Below, piece by piece: positions 1 through 9,116 of a stretch of 64,000 nucleotides of DNA. Where the stretch lies: contig NC_134700.1 in NCBI RefSeq assembly GCF_043290135.1, positions 155,946,053 to 156,010,052 on the forward strand. Direction: 5' to 3'. Position 1 is the stretch's first letter, and each line of letters starts with the position of its first letter. This stretch comes from Rhipicephalus microplus. Its lineage: Eukaryota > Arthropoda > Arachnida > Ixodida > Ixodidae. The position numbers were made by a program, and so were the translations under genes. The notes beneath the pieces were generated by a model. It searched no databases and was not told the DNA's origin. It worked only from the letters and a program-made list of their open reading frames with translations.

Positions 1-354
1 CTTTCGGTGTTACAAAAGAAGACAGCTCATTGCTCTCCATGGTGGAGTACCTCGTGCTCTATATTGTCAATAATTTGTTCTAAACAAACATTTTGCAGTA
101 ACGAGTAGTACACAAAGAAGCGCCACTGCTATTTTATTTTTGGCAGAGCGAATTGGCAAGAGGGTCATTGTTGGCTGGTGTATCTTGAACGATTCAGACT
201 GGCGTAGGAGTTATGCACCGGGTATGATGACAATGTGACCACTTTTCTGTGTGTAATAAAAATGAACTTAAATTTTCTTGAAAGGTTTCAATAGAAGGGG
301 GACAACTGTGGTAATAACACTATAACAACAAGTGGGACTTCACGTGTCCAAACA
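1..354. other. Unassigned AT-rich sequence
   Basis: No convincing reading frame, RNA gene or repeat recognised here. It ends where a reverse-strand SINE tail begins. Confidence 0.5.
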
Positions 355-598
355 ATAATTGATTGATACGCGGGGTTTACCGTCCCAAAACCACCATATG
401 ATTATGAGAGACGCCGTAGTGGAGAGCTCCGGAAACTTCGACCACCTGGAATTCTTTAACGTGCACCCAAATCTGAGCACACGGGCCTACAACATTTCCG
501 CCTCCATCGGCAATGCAGCTGCCGCAGCCGGCATTCGATACCAGAACCTGCGGGCCAGCAGCTGAGTGCCTTAGCCACTAGACCACCACGGCGGGGCA
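355..598 (-). mobile_element. Ruka-like tRNA-derived SINE
   Basis: Reverse-strand SINE. Read on the minus strand it starts at the right with a tRNA-like A box (GGTCTAGTGGCTAAGG), then a degenerate B box, then a body with GTTAAAGAA, and ends with the conserved GTTTTGGGACGG-type tail. The element is non-coding; open frames across it are accidental. A possible imperfect target duplication is GTCCAAACAA on the left against GTTCAAAACAA on the right. Family assignment rests on similarity to the other copies in this window and on memory of tick Ruka SINEs. Confidence 0.85.
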
Positions 599-610
599 AC
601 GTTCAAAACA

Positions 611-1065
611 AACGGTATGATTATGAGTTATGCAGTGGTGGAGGGCTCCGCCAATATCGACCATCTGGTTTGTTTAGCATGCATTGCCATAGCACAGTAC
701 TCGGGCCTCTAACTTCTCACCTCGCCCCGCCGCTGTGGTCTAGTGGCTAAGGTACTCAGCTGCTGACCTTCAGGTCGCAGGATTGAATCCCAGCTGCGGC
801 GGCTGCATTTCCGATGGAGGCAGAAATGTTGTATGCCCGTGTGCTCAGATTTAGGTGCCCGTTAAAGAACCCCAGGTGGTTGAAATTTTCGGAGCCCTCC
901 ATTACGGCGTCTCTCACATTCATATGGTGGTTTTGGGACGTTAAACCCCACATATCACTCATCAACTTCTCACCTCCGTCAAAATGAGATCACCGCGGCT
1001 GGAATGCAACCCGTAACCCGAAGGCCATGAGCTGAGTACCATTGCCACTGTTTTACCGTGACATA
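611..1065 (-). mobile_element. Old diverged SINE split by a younger SINE
   Basis: Positions 611-710 and 977-1065 are the two halves of one degenerate reverse-strand SINE. The left half keeps TATGATTATGAG and GTGGAGGGCTCCG. The right half keeps the A/B-box end. The halves join cleanly if 724-963 and one copy of a 13-bp duplication are removed, so this copy was the target of a later insertion. Confidence 0.8.
724..963 (+). mobile_element. Ruka-like SINE, nested, with 13-bp target duplication
   Basis: Forward-strand SINE starting GCCCCGCCGCTGTGG, with A box, B box and the tail GTTTTGGGACGTTAAACCCC. It is flanked by the perfect 13-bp duplication AACTTCTCACCTC at 711-723 and 964-976. The duplicated sequence belongs to the older reverse-strand SINE around it. 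This fixes both ends and the order of insertion. Confidence 0.92.
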
Positions 1066-1234
1066 CGAATTACGGATGAGTCGGCTGGTCACTCTCATTT
1101 TAGTGCGAATGTTACATGCTTTTACCTTGAGTGTTCCGTTTGCTTGCCACAAGTTCGCCAAATTTATAGCTACATCTATACCAATAGAAAAAATTGGGTT
1201 TTTCGCTAATAAAATAACGTGTAATGCCAAATAC

Positions 1235-1414
1235 ATGTTTTCCTTCAGAATTCACGCAATTTCCACTTTGTGTTCTGCATTAATCATCATTCTTGCCTTA
1301 GGCGCTTGTGCTTTTTATGTTGATGATTGTGAAGAAGCGTGGCTGCCGGTTCTCTACCCATGCATTGAACACACATGTAGGCAACCTTGTCCAATACACC
1401 ACAATTCTGACTAA
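1235..1414 (+). CDS. Putative short secreted cysteine-rich peptide or first exon (59 aa)
   Basis: ATG at 1235 opens a 59-codon frame ending in TAA. The upstream in-frame region is also open, but this ATG is chosen because it places a classic signal peptide at the N terminus: a short basic start (MFSFRIH), a hydrophobic core rich in Ile, Leu and Ala (about residues 8-25), and a small-residue end (GACA). The predicted mature part of about 33 residues has four cysteines spaced C-x10-C-x4-C-x3-C. Taking the first and the last two gives C-x15-C-x3-C, which resembles the start of the class A evasin cysteine pattern (C-x14-17-C-x3-C) of tick salivary chemokine-binding proteins. It is too short for a complete evasin, so it may be one exon, a pseudogene, or chance. 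No second exon was identified. Confidence 0.35.
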   Translation: MFSFRIHAISTLCSALIIILALGACAFYVDDCEEAWLPVLYPCIEHTCRQPCPIHHNSD

Positions 1415-2198
1415 TCTTATTTAACGCGATAGTCGTAGTGCTACTCCATAATTTTTATTTGCCACGTATTCAATCAGTGAACTAGTTTATGCTCAGCTGC
1501 TACTGGCTCAAACCTCATCCGCAGGAATTTATCTTGCACGTGTCTCGTTTAGCTTACGCCATCAAACATTCCTAGTCACCAACACCACTCTTAACTGATG
1601 AAAATGATGAAAAACTGACACCAGTGCTATGCTCGTTGACGCGGCTCATAACTTGGGATGATACATTCATTTTGCAATTAATAATGAACCACATGTACTA
1701 CAGTTCCTTCAGTTATGCGCTACTCCAGGTCCTTCGGTGATCACATTTTCACTTGCCCTCTAGTTTTTCGCAATGTAGAAATAGCATCGTTAAATATACC
1801 CTCCAAATGACCGCTTTTCTTCAGGTTACCTGTGCCTGCGCGCCATTTTTATCTTCTCGTGCACGTCTTTCGGCGTCCAGCATCAAGTTATTTTATTCCA
1901 CGTGATAAGCAAAATGTTATTAGTGAATTCTAGGCTCCCACGTGAATGCTAACATTGTCTCGCTTTTAGAAAGCGCTCTCTGCCGCATTGCGAGCGCATC
2001 GGCGGCCGACACAGAGTTCTACAAAAGGCAGGCCATGAAGTACTGAACCACGCGTACAAACGAAACGGCAACCACAGGCATCTTACCTGCAAAACACCTT
2101 ATACAAATAGCAAGTTTTATGCAAAATGTTTCATTTACTTTTATTTATTTGATAATGCCATCGCCCGGCCTGGGGTTGTTGCAGAGAGCATGTCACAT
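1415..2198. other. Unassigned sequence
   Basis: No reading frame or repeat recognised between the short peptide frame and the CA microsatellite. Confidence 0.5.

Positions 2199-2281
<83 letters not shown>
2199..2281. repeat. (CA)n microsatellite
   Basis: About 40 CA units with a single CG interruption, immediately left of repeat copy A. Confidence 0.98.
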
Positions 2282-2282
<1 letters not shown>

Positions 2283-2361
2283 AGAAGGGTGCCTTAAAAA
2301 ATTGCCCGCAGCTTCCCTCGGGGGAACACTGAGAAGGATGCGGAGCATATAATTGGATAAC

Positions 2362-2483
2362 GGGGTGTTAAATTGCGACTTACTTGGGTCGATGGCTAAA
2401 TTGGTTAACGTGGTTGTGAATTGGGGTGTTAAATTGCGACTTACTTGGGTCGATGGCTAAATTGGTTAACGTGGTTGTAGGAG
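2362..2483 (+). repeat. Two tandem 61-bp units inside repeat copy A
   Basis: GGGGTGTTAAATTGCGACTT begins at 2362 and again at 2423, and the same GGGGTGTTA-type start recurs at 2484, so the period is exactly 61 bp. The same 61-bp period appears in copy B (34700, 34761, 34822). Confidence 0.95.
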
Positions 2484-2700
2484 GGGGTGTTAGATAAGTG
2501 AACACGTACACACGTATGCGAAAGGGCGGCGCTGGTCGAAGGGACGTCGATCATTGTGTTTGTGGATTCGTTGGAATTCATTTCACCGCGACCTTGGACG
2601 TCGACGCGCCGTACAAACCAACCGACGAGCGGCAACTGAGCGAGCGAGCGCCGACCTTGAGTATATATACAGCACGACGGCGCATGCACTGTCAGCTGTT

Positions 2701-2713
2701 GAATGTTCTCGAA
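2701..2713 (+). promoter_or_regulatory. Heat-shock-element-like triplet
   Basis: GAATGTTCTCGAA matches nGAAnnTTCnnGAAn, the three-unit binding site of heat shock factor, with no mismatch. It lies 29 bp after the TATA-like stretch. Function is inferred from the motif only. Confidence 0.5.
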
Positions 2714-2902
2714 GCGCGACGCCACATGCGCGTCCACTGGAGAATCAGGAGAATTGTAGATGTCGAACGCGGTGTGTAGAGGAGGAAGGGTGCACAGATG
2801 GTGGAGGAGTGAAGCGCGCGCGGTGTGTAGAGGAGGAAGGGATGCACAGATGGTGGAAGAGTGGGCGACGGCGCGACGGCGCATGCGCGCGCGTCAGCTG
2901 TC

Positions 2903-2915
2903 GAATGTTCGAGAA
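2903..2915 (+). promoter_or_regulatory. Heat-shock-element-like triplet
   Basis: GAATGTTCGAGAA matches nGAAnnTTCnnGAAn exactly. It is about 50 bp upstream of the GAGTATAAG near the end of the repeat. Confidence 0.5.
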
Positions 2916-2984
2916 GCGGTGCGGACGGTGCGGACGGCGCGGACGGCGCACTACAAGGTGCGAGTATAAGATGCTCCGCATCTA

Positions 2985-5900
2985 AAATAAACACACTAAC
3001 GCCAGGTGTCAATATTTGCCATATCTTCCTTCTGTATTTAGGATGAACATAGGAACACGTACGCTTGCAACGTAATAATTTTTTTTATATTTGAAATATT
3101 ATTGATTGGGCTGCATACGGCCACAAGCTCCTGGCATGCCGGTTCCCAGAAAGTGCCCATGTAGTGAAAGGTATAGCTTTGCTATAACTTTAAAAATTCA
3201 GTTTTATTTTATGTCGTAGTAAGTTTTGGATTAATAGCAAATGTGCTTTTATTGTTTTTGCCTTCGCACTCAGCCATCACGCATTCCAAGCAGGTTTTGT
3301 TGAAGTTAAATGTTCTTCGCTGTCGTTGGTATTTTCAAAAGTAAAACTTTCGTCACACATTTACTTTATCGCGCTTATGTGATCGCCTCGAGATGCACAA
3401 CCATTTTGTCTTTATTCTAACTTTTATTACTCTGCATTACTATCTGCCGCACTTGTTGCGATAGTCTATTCAAAATATGCATCGATCTTGAGACTTCACA
3501 ATCTATTCATAACATCATATTGCGTAGAAAACACATTCAAAACGACGACTGGAGTTATCAAACAGTAGAACACACAGCTTCAAGTCAGGCACAATATCGC
3601 GGAGTTGAAAAAGATATATACAGGCGGACGCGAAAATTATATCGTTGAGGTTAGTGCCATATTTTATTTCAGTTAGTTGGCGTTCAGATTTACGGGGAGC
3701 GCCTTGACAACAACGGCGATAAAAGTCAGGACCACAATAACATGACTGTTACAACTATCACACTGAAGTGAATCCTCAGCTGTCCGAAAAAACGAACTAT
3801 TCCTCGGACCTAGCAATGTGTAAGTTTACCTGCATATGGTTATCGTCTCTGAAACTTTCTGTGGTATATATTGGAATTATTAGAGAAAAAAGGTGAACAC
3901 GAAATAATGAAGGATACACGTTCACAAGGCATTAGCCATAAGGTGCAAATAAAGCAGCGAATATTCTATGCACCAGCAGAATGCGTATAGTGTTATCGAC
4001 CCGGTAATCGTATTCATTGTCAGTCTGCTTGCAGCGCCGTGACAATGTAGCGTTTTTTTTGTACATTCGTTCATTGAGCCTATTCACCAAAAACAGCAAT
4101 GTATTCTTCGCCCTTCACCTGTACTGGATTCGTCTGTATGTATTTCATCACCCTGCTTTTTTGATACACACGTATTCGTGGTCGTCATGGGTGCGGTGCA
4201 GGTACTGCACAAAGACGCATTTTATAGTCCTCAGGTAAATAGGAGAAAGGTGAATTCTTCATCATTGATTCACTCCGACAAAGAACTCTCCACTAGTTCA
4301 GTCAACCGAGAAGCTGTGCCTGAACTGTTTCACTGTTAGTAAAGCTTGGCCCATAGCACGACCACCGTGTTAGTCGCTCATATGTTTTCGGCTATGTTTT
4401 CGTGAACCGGCAGTGACCCTGTAGGCGCGTTGGTAGAACTAGCAGCCATTTAAAGACACGCGAAGGGCTTATTTAGGAACTTCGGAGGACAGTTTGGTCA
4501 TCACTATAATTTTTGTTATATTATACTTTACAATAACCCTACTTTTGTTTCTTGGCATTTTGTTCCATGGCCTTGTAGTTTCGACAACACGTTTCCAGTT
4601 TTAAAGGAGACGGTATGTAAGGGGAGTAGAGGTTACATCAAAGACTTGTAGCGCCGAAAAATATTCTGCACGTAAGCACTAGGCTGGTGCCTTCATTTTG
4701 TTTTATTTTGCTGGTGATTCCTGAAGAGCACAAAACGGGTGCGAGATTACTGCCTGGATAATCAAGGAAAGCTCGCACTTCAGAACACAATTTTGCACAT
4801 TTTGCATTTGAAGTTACTACAAAGAAATTTTTTTGAACTTTGGGAAAAGAAGCACACGTACTTGTGTAAACAGAAACGTGCTTTCTATCGTCCATTCAGC
4901 TGTGGTATTCTTCGTTTTACATGTTATAGGTCGAAAGTATTTCAACGAAACAATCATCGACTGGGTAAAAAGTTATAAAAATATTTGCATGCTACATTCA
5001 AACTTTTTTATCCTAACTTCGCAAGAAAATTAATATAATGACTCATCACATTTAAATGGACGTTGGTCAGCAGCATAACCAGTTATCTTCATCTGCAGAT
5101 AATAGTTTCAAACTGTTCCCCGAATATTTATGGTCAAATCCCATTCAATCTCGTTCACGCGTGCGCTGTCATCATTTGATGGCCGTACGTAACTAATTAG
5201 TCAAAAACAAAATACAGAGACGGAGAGATAAATATAAGTGTCAGTACAATTTCAGAACAGGGCAAAAGTTTACTGCGCATAGTGAAGAAATTTGGCGCAA
5301 CTTTGCATACCCTTATTAATGCACAAATTTGCACACATGCGTGTACGCAAGAACACACCCAACAAAGAGGACTGTTTGGGGGATGTGCTTTCAAATTTGA
5401 ATGCGTGCGTGAATCAGCAAATGTAATATCTTTTTATGTTTCTGATTTATGACAAGTTATAAACTAGCCCAACAGCAAGTTATGATAAGTCTTTGGCACG
5501 ACGAAAAAAAAAAGTATAAGTGTCCTAGGCACGAAATGAATGAAACAAAGAATACGTGCTAAGAAAAAAAAACACGAACAGCGCTTCTTATTGACAATGG
5601 CGCCTAGCCGCATACAAATCTGCACTTGTTTCTTGCTGGCGCCTTATGAAAGGTGGCAATGACGCGCTATCCCATACAGGAGGCAATTAGACTCTCTCGG
5701 ATGTAGCTTCACCGGAACATACGCTTACTCTGTTCGACAAAGTGCTGACTGCGCAGTAAACAATGAGCTGCGACGACGGAACTGAAATGTAAGGGTGGAA
5801 TCCGACCAACGCGGCTCTGTATTGTGAAAACTTTGTGCGAAGTTTCCGAATTCTCGTCGGCGCCGCAACTGTCGCGACACCAGCTCTAGTTTTCGAGGCC

Positions 5901-6938
5901 GGATATCTGACATCTCGAGTGACTGGCGACGCAAATGAACTCGCTTTGAAACTTGGGGAGGTTACACGGTGCTGCATCGGTGTACGTCGGTGGTGGAAAT
6001 GAGCCTGTAGATTAGTTAGAGTGGAGACTAGAAACGAACAAAAAAGAGAAAGGCTTCATCGTTTCCAATACAATGAACTCTTCTCGTACGTGAAAGCCGA
6101 GGTAATTTCGCCGAGTGTAAACAGTGTTATGTTTTGATTCCGCATGTCAAACTTTAATACAAGCGGTGTGCCTCTTCCAAGATATACGTTTACTGTAGCG
6201 TAGATATACGAGTGGAGTGATTTCAAATTGGCGCTGAAGACGCGGTTCCGAAAGCGTTCCTTTGTTTCGTCGTTTATAAAGTACTCTCTGACTCCCTCAA
6301 GCTCACGCGATAAAACTGTAGCCCACGTGTAAAAAGCGAAGCCAAGTCATAAAAGCCATTTCAAACACTTCTCGATGATCGCACTGTCAACAATTGCCCC
6401 AACTATTTTGAAGTAGCTCAACTTTCTCGCAAAGAAGATTGAATGATCAATACCAGCTATCTGATGACATATAACTTTAGGAGATATTCTACATTGTAGT
6501 GAAGAAGCACAAAAAACACACTGCTAAATATGCGAGATTAAGTGGCCTATTCTGAATGGTCTAGAAGCCTTCGAACATTTGTGTGGAAGCTACTCTATAG
6601 AACATTTACTGAGGATCGATTTTATTCTCCACATTCGATGAATTAACTAGGACTGGTATCAGTTTATTATCCCCTGTGCATGTAGATTACGCACGTATTT
6701 GCTACAGATACACGACATGGTGGAACATAACGCGACACTCATCTGTACACATCACCCCCTAAAATATGAATCTTCAGTAGCAATACATATATGATAGAAA
6801 TGGTGGATTTAGCTGATATACAAGGCATAAAAACGGAGAAAGCATATAAAAAGATTTTGAAATTGCCCATAAAAAAAGTTTGCCTGCATGAAGCTTCGCG
6901 CTATGGATAATTTTTTTGAACTCATTTTTCATTTATTT
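2985..6938. other. Long AT-rich stretch without recognisable genes
   Basis: Only short, unconvincing frames are present, the longest 96 codons on the minus strand at 5687-5977 with no domain I recognise. No repeat of the other families in the window was seen. It may be intronic or intergenic. Confidence 0.5.
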
Positions 6939-7022
6939 CAGGGGTCTCAAACACGTGGCCTGTGGGCCTCATGTTGACCTCGTGTTGGCCCGCTGCCTGT
7001 ACTGAACAGTCTTCACCCCACA
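6939..7022 (+). mobile_element. Possible hAT transposon terminal fragment
   Basis: CAGGGGTCTCAAACACG and the following GGCC-rich stretch (GTGGCCTGTGGGCC) resemble the left end of hAT-type DNA transposons (CAGGGGTCTCAAAC). No matching right end or transposase was found. The fragment stops where the next repeat begins, at 7023. Confidence 0.35.
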
Positions 7023-7395
7023 TTTTTAAATGCGAAGCAGCTTACGGTCGGGGCTTGTCCCTTGTCTGTCGTCGTTGCCACGCTAGTTGTCGGAGCGCCC
7101 ACTAGATGAATTTGTGGCAGAGCACTCGCACCATTTCGGCACGTGCTCGGATATGAGCGGAGACAGCTATTGGTGCTGCGCTGCTCTGGATAATAGAATC
7201 ATTTATTCCTCTCCTTTCTGGCACACAGCCTAGTAGTATGAATGAAGACATGAGTATGAGTGCGGCGGAGGCCAGAGATCGTAAAGCGGCTGTGTGCGAA
7301 ACAATCAACGCCTATGGTGATCAATATAGAGCACCTCTTTACAGAACTTTAAATCGACCCATGGCTGCTTGGCATACTGCTCAGGGCTCCCCTTC
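7023..7395 (+). repeat. Repeat with TTTTTAAATGCGAAGC start
   Basis: The start aligns with the ends of two other repeat families in the window: TTTTAGATGCGGAGC of the heat-shock-element repeat and TTTTAGGGGCGAAGC of the repeat ending at 26906. I infer that it is a member of a third, related family. Its right end is not defined and no inverted copy of the motif was seen downstream. Confidence 0.4.
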
Positions 7396-7551
7396 TGAGA
7401 GATGTGCGTGATTTTCAAGGAAGGACGGAACAGGAGGGAAAGGAAAAGCGGGGATGTTAACCAGTCTGGAACGACCGGTATGTCATACTACACGGGGGGT
7501 AGGGATGAGAAAGTTTGAAATATTAATAAAGGGAGATAGAGGAGAGCACGT

Positions 7552-7705
7552 CGACGCGTTGGGCTCGCAAATGCTGATCACTTCAAACATGTTGACGCAC
7601 ACTAACTGACGAAAGTCTGAAAAGACATGGCTTTAGTCCACCGGCATTCCACTGAATGATGGATGCTTCCTTGACTTCTACAAAATTATAGCGATCGTTA
7701 GCCAT
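7552..7705 (-). pseudogene. Start of I-clade LINE ORF2 (endonuclease N terminus only)
   Basis: ATG at 7705 on the minus strand gives MANDRYNFVEVKEASIIQWN, which matches the ORF2 start at 63113 (EVKAASVIQWNARGL). Similarity continues past the glutamate motif (ISICEPN against IVICEPN), then stops at about 7552, where the 3' untranslated region begins. Only about the first 50 codons of an ORF2 of over 1,100 codons remain. Confidence 0.75.
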
Positions 7706-7723
7706 ATTTCTTACTCGAGTGAT

Positions 7724-9041
7724 TCAAGTACGGCTTAAAACGTCCAGTACTTTGAGAGCGCTTCGAGCAGACATTGTACTCATGTCCATCAAGATTTCTC
7801 GGGCGGCATCCATGAGAAAACGAAGCATGGTTATTACTTTGCCATTTTTCTTATGTACCTTATCAGTGGTTGGTGAAGACCCTTGAGTGGGCGTAGCCTT
7901 CGGACGTTCTATGGTTAGCGTACGACTTGGAAGAATAGGCCATTCCTTTGTAGAGATATTCCTCTCCCCAGTCTTCTTTGAATTTGTCGGTATTGTTGCG
8001 GCTTGACTTAATGGTGCAGCAGTAGAGGTGACACTGTCGTTTCGAGCTTACGCAGTCTTGGAGGTCGAACGATGGCGCCGACGCTGCTTTCGACGCCGGA
8101 CTGCTTCGGCCGCATTCCTGTGGGTCGAATTGTCTCTGACCATTTGCTAGATCAACGCGCCCTTCTTCTTAGTACGAGGGCAGTCTTTAGATGAGGCAGT
8201 GTGTGAGCCATTAAAGTTACCGCGTTTAGGAGACGTGGATTCACACGCATCTTCCTAGTGGCGTTCTGCGCACCGCGGACACCGTAGCGACTTCGGGCTT
8301 ACGCCCTTGACGTGACCAAGTTTAAAGCACTGATGACACTGCTCTTGCACAAAAGGCCGAACAGGATGTCGAAAATGTCCGACTTTGACATGGGATGGTG
8401 TGCAATAGCCTTTAACGACCAGTTTCACACAGCATGACTTCCCATGGTGGTGTACCTGAGTGATGACAGTAGCCTAATTTGCAGGCCTAATGAGGGTAGG
8501 CAAATAAGCGTCCAGAATCGCAATGCCTATGTCGTATATCACACCGGCTATGAATGCGTTGTCAATAGGTATAAAGGGGTGCGCTTTGATGCCGCCTAGC
8601 TCAGTCATTTCTTTTCATAGTTTAAGCGCAATCACGTGGAATACGTCTATGGCGAGCACTAGTTTTTCGCGTATTTAATCTGATGTCCTTAATTTCATTA
8701 GGTACCACACGTTCCATAAAAGCAGAACGTGCTTGCCTGTTCAGCAGTCACACATTTCCTGAGGACTCTTCTGGCCCGAAGATGATGACGTGTGGCCAGC
8801 GTTCGTGCCTTGACTTCATAGTCGCTGTACTCGCAAAAATGGGTGAGGCCGCGTTGGCAATCTTAACCTTCGCCCTTTTGCTCCAGGCAGGAACGAAATA
8901 TTCGTCGGAGGAGTCGTCTTCCGAGGCGGCTGACTACAGCTTTGTGTCCTCGCTGTCACTGAGTGAGATTCTTTTCTTCTTCGCGGTGGTCGGCCAAGAT
9001 GATTGCTGGCCAGATGGTTCTCCGGAAGGCCCCGCGTCCAT
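7724..9041 (-). pseudogene. Decayed I-clade LINE ORF1 (nucleic-acid-binding gag-like protein)
   Basis: ATG at 9041 on the minus strand (MDAGPSGEPSG) begins a frame-shifted relative of the intact ORF1 at 61774-63108. Aligned blocks include MTELGGIKAHPFIPIDN, AGVIYDIGIAI, SHVKVGHFRHPVRPF and SARSALKVLDVLS. The family protein carries CCHC zinc knuckles and probably coats the LINE RNA. Here the first knuckle reads CHQCFKLGHVKGVS, so the histidine is kept but the last cysteine is lost. Several stops and frameshifts make it non-functional. It ends at a TGA at about 7724-7726, just before the ORF2 start. Confidence 0.8.
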
Positions 9042-9116
9042 GGCCGTAAGACGCGGAGCCGAAGCCCCAGAAAAGTCTGAAGGTTGCACCGAAAAAAACT
9101 CGAAGAGCGCTTGGAT

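Larger units (their letters stand above)
2297..2984 (+). mobile_element. Heat-shock-element-bearing repeat, copy A
   Basis: Interspersed element with related copies at 34640-35264 (+) and 49369-50060 (-). Order along it: AATTGCCCGCAG start; GATGCGGAGCAT at 2337-2348; two 61-bp tandem units; a GC-rich body with a TATA-like GAGTATATATACAG near 2659-2672; two heat-shock-element-like triplets; GTATAAG; and ATGCTCCGCATC at 2971-2982, the exact inverse of the 12-bp motif near the start. No conserved protein is evident. Several overlapping frames are open, as expected from GC-rich, stop-poor sequence. Copies A and C share a central segment (about 2714-2860) that copy B lacks or has replaced. It does not look like an LTR (no TG...CA ends) or a tRNA SINE. 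Its class is unknown to me. Confidence 0.85.
7400..9116 (-). mobile_element. I-clade LINE copy lacking almost all of ORF2
   Basis: The minus strand carries, in order: a short leader containing AGCGCTCT as in the copy at 61680; an ORF1 (gag-like) remnant; the first part of ORF2; and then, abruptly at about 7551, the family's 3' untranslated region (TTCCAGACTGGTTAACATCC, which aligns with CTGGCTAACCTCC in the copies at 42.2 and 58.4 kb). About 2.5-3 kb of endonuclease, reverse transcriptase and RNase H sequence is missing. The 5' and 3' ends are both present, so the loss is internal and not a 5' truncation. Confidence 0.8.

Noticed and set aside
359..565. Forward frame encoding a conserved 68-residue peptide, found again at 756-965, 15027-15224, 44210-44416 and 44952-45167
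   Set aside because: All are translations across copies of the Ruka-like SINE; similarity reflects the repeat, not a protein family.
2297..2984. Solo LTR of a retrovirus-like element
   Set aside because: A TATA-like box is present, but there are no TG...CA ends, no flanking primer-binding site and no target duplication of 4-6 bp.
2441..3012. Several overlapping Arg-, Pro- or His-rich frames on both strands, repeated at 34.8-35.3 and 49.3-49.9 kb
   Set aside because: They lie in a GC-rich, stop-poor repeat. All frames are open on both strands, with no codon-level conservation that I can see.
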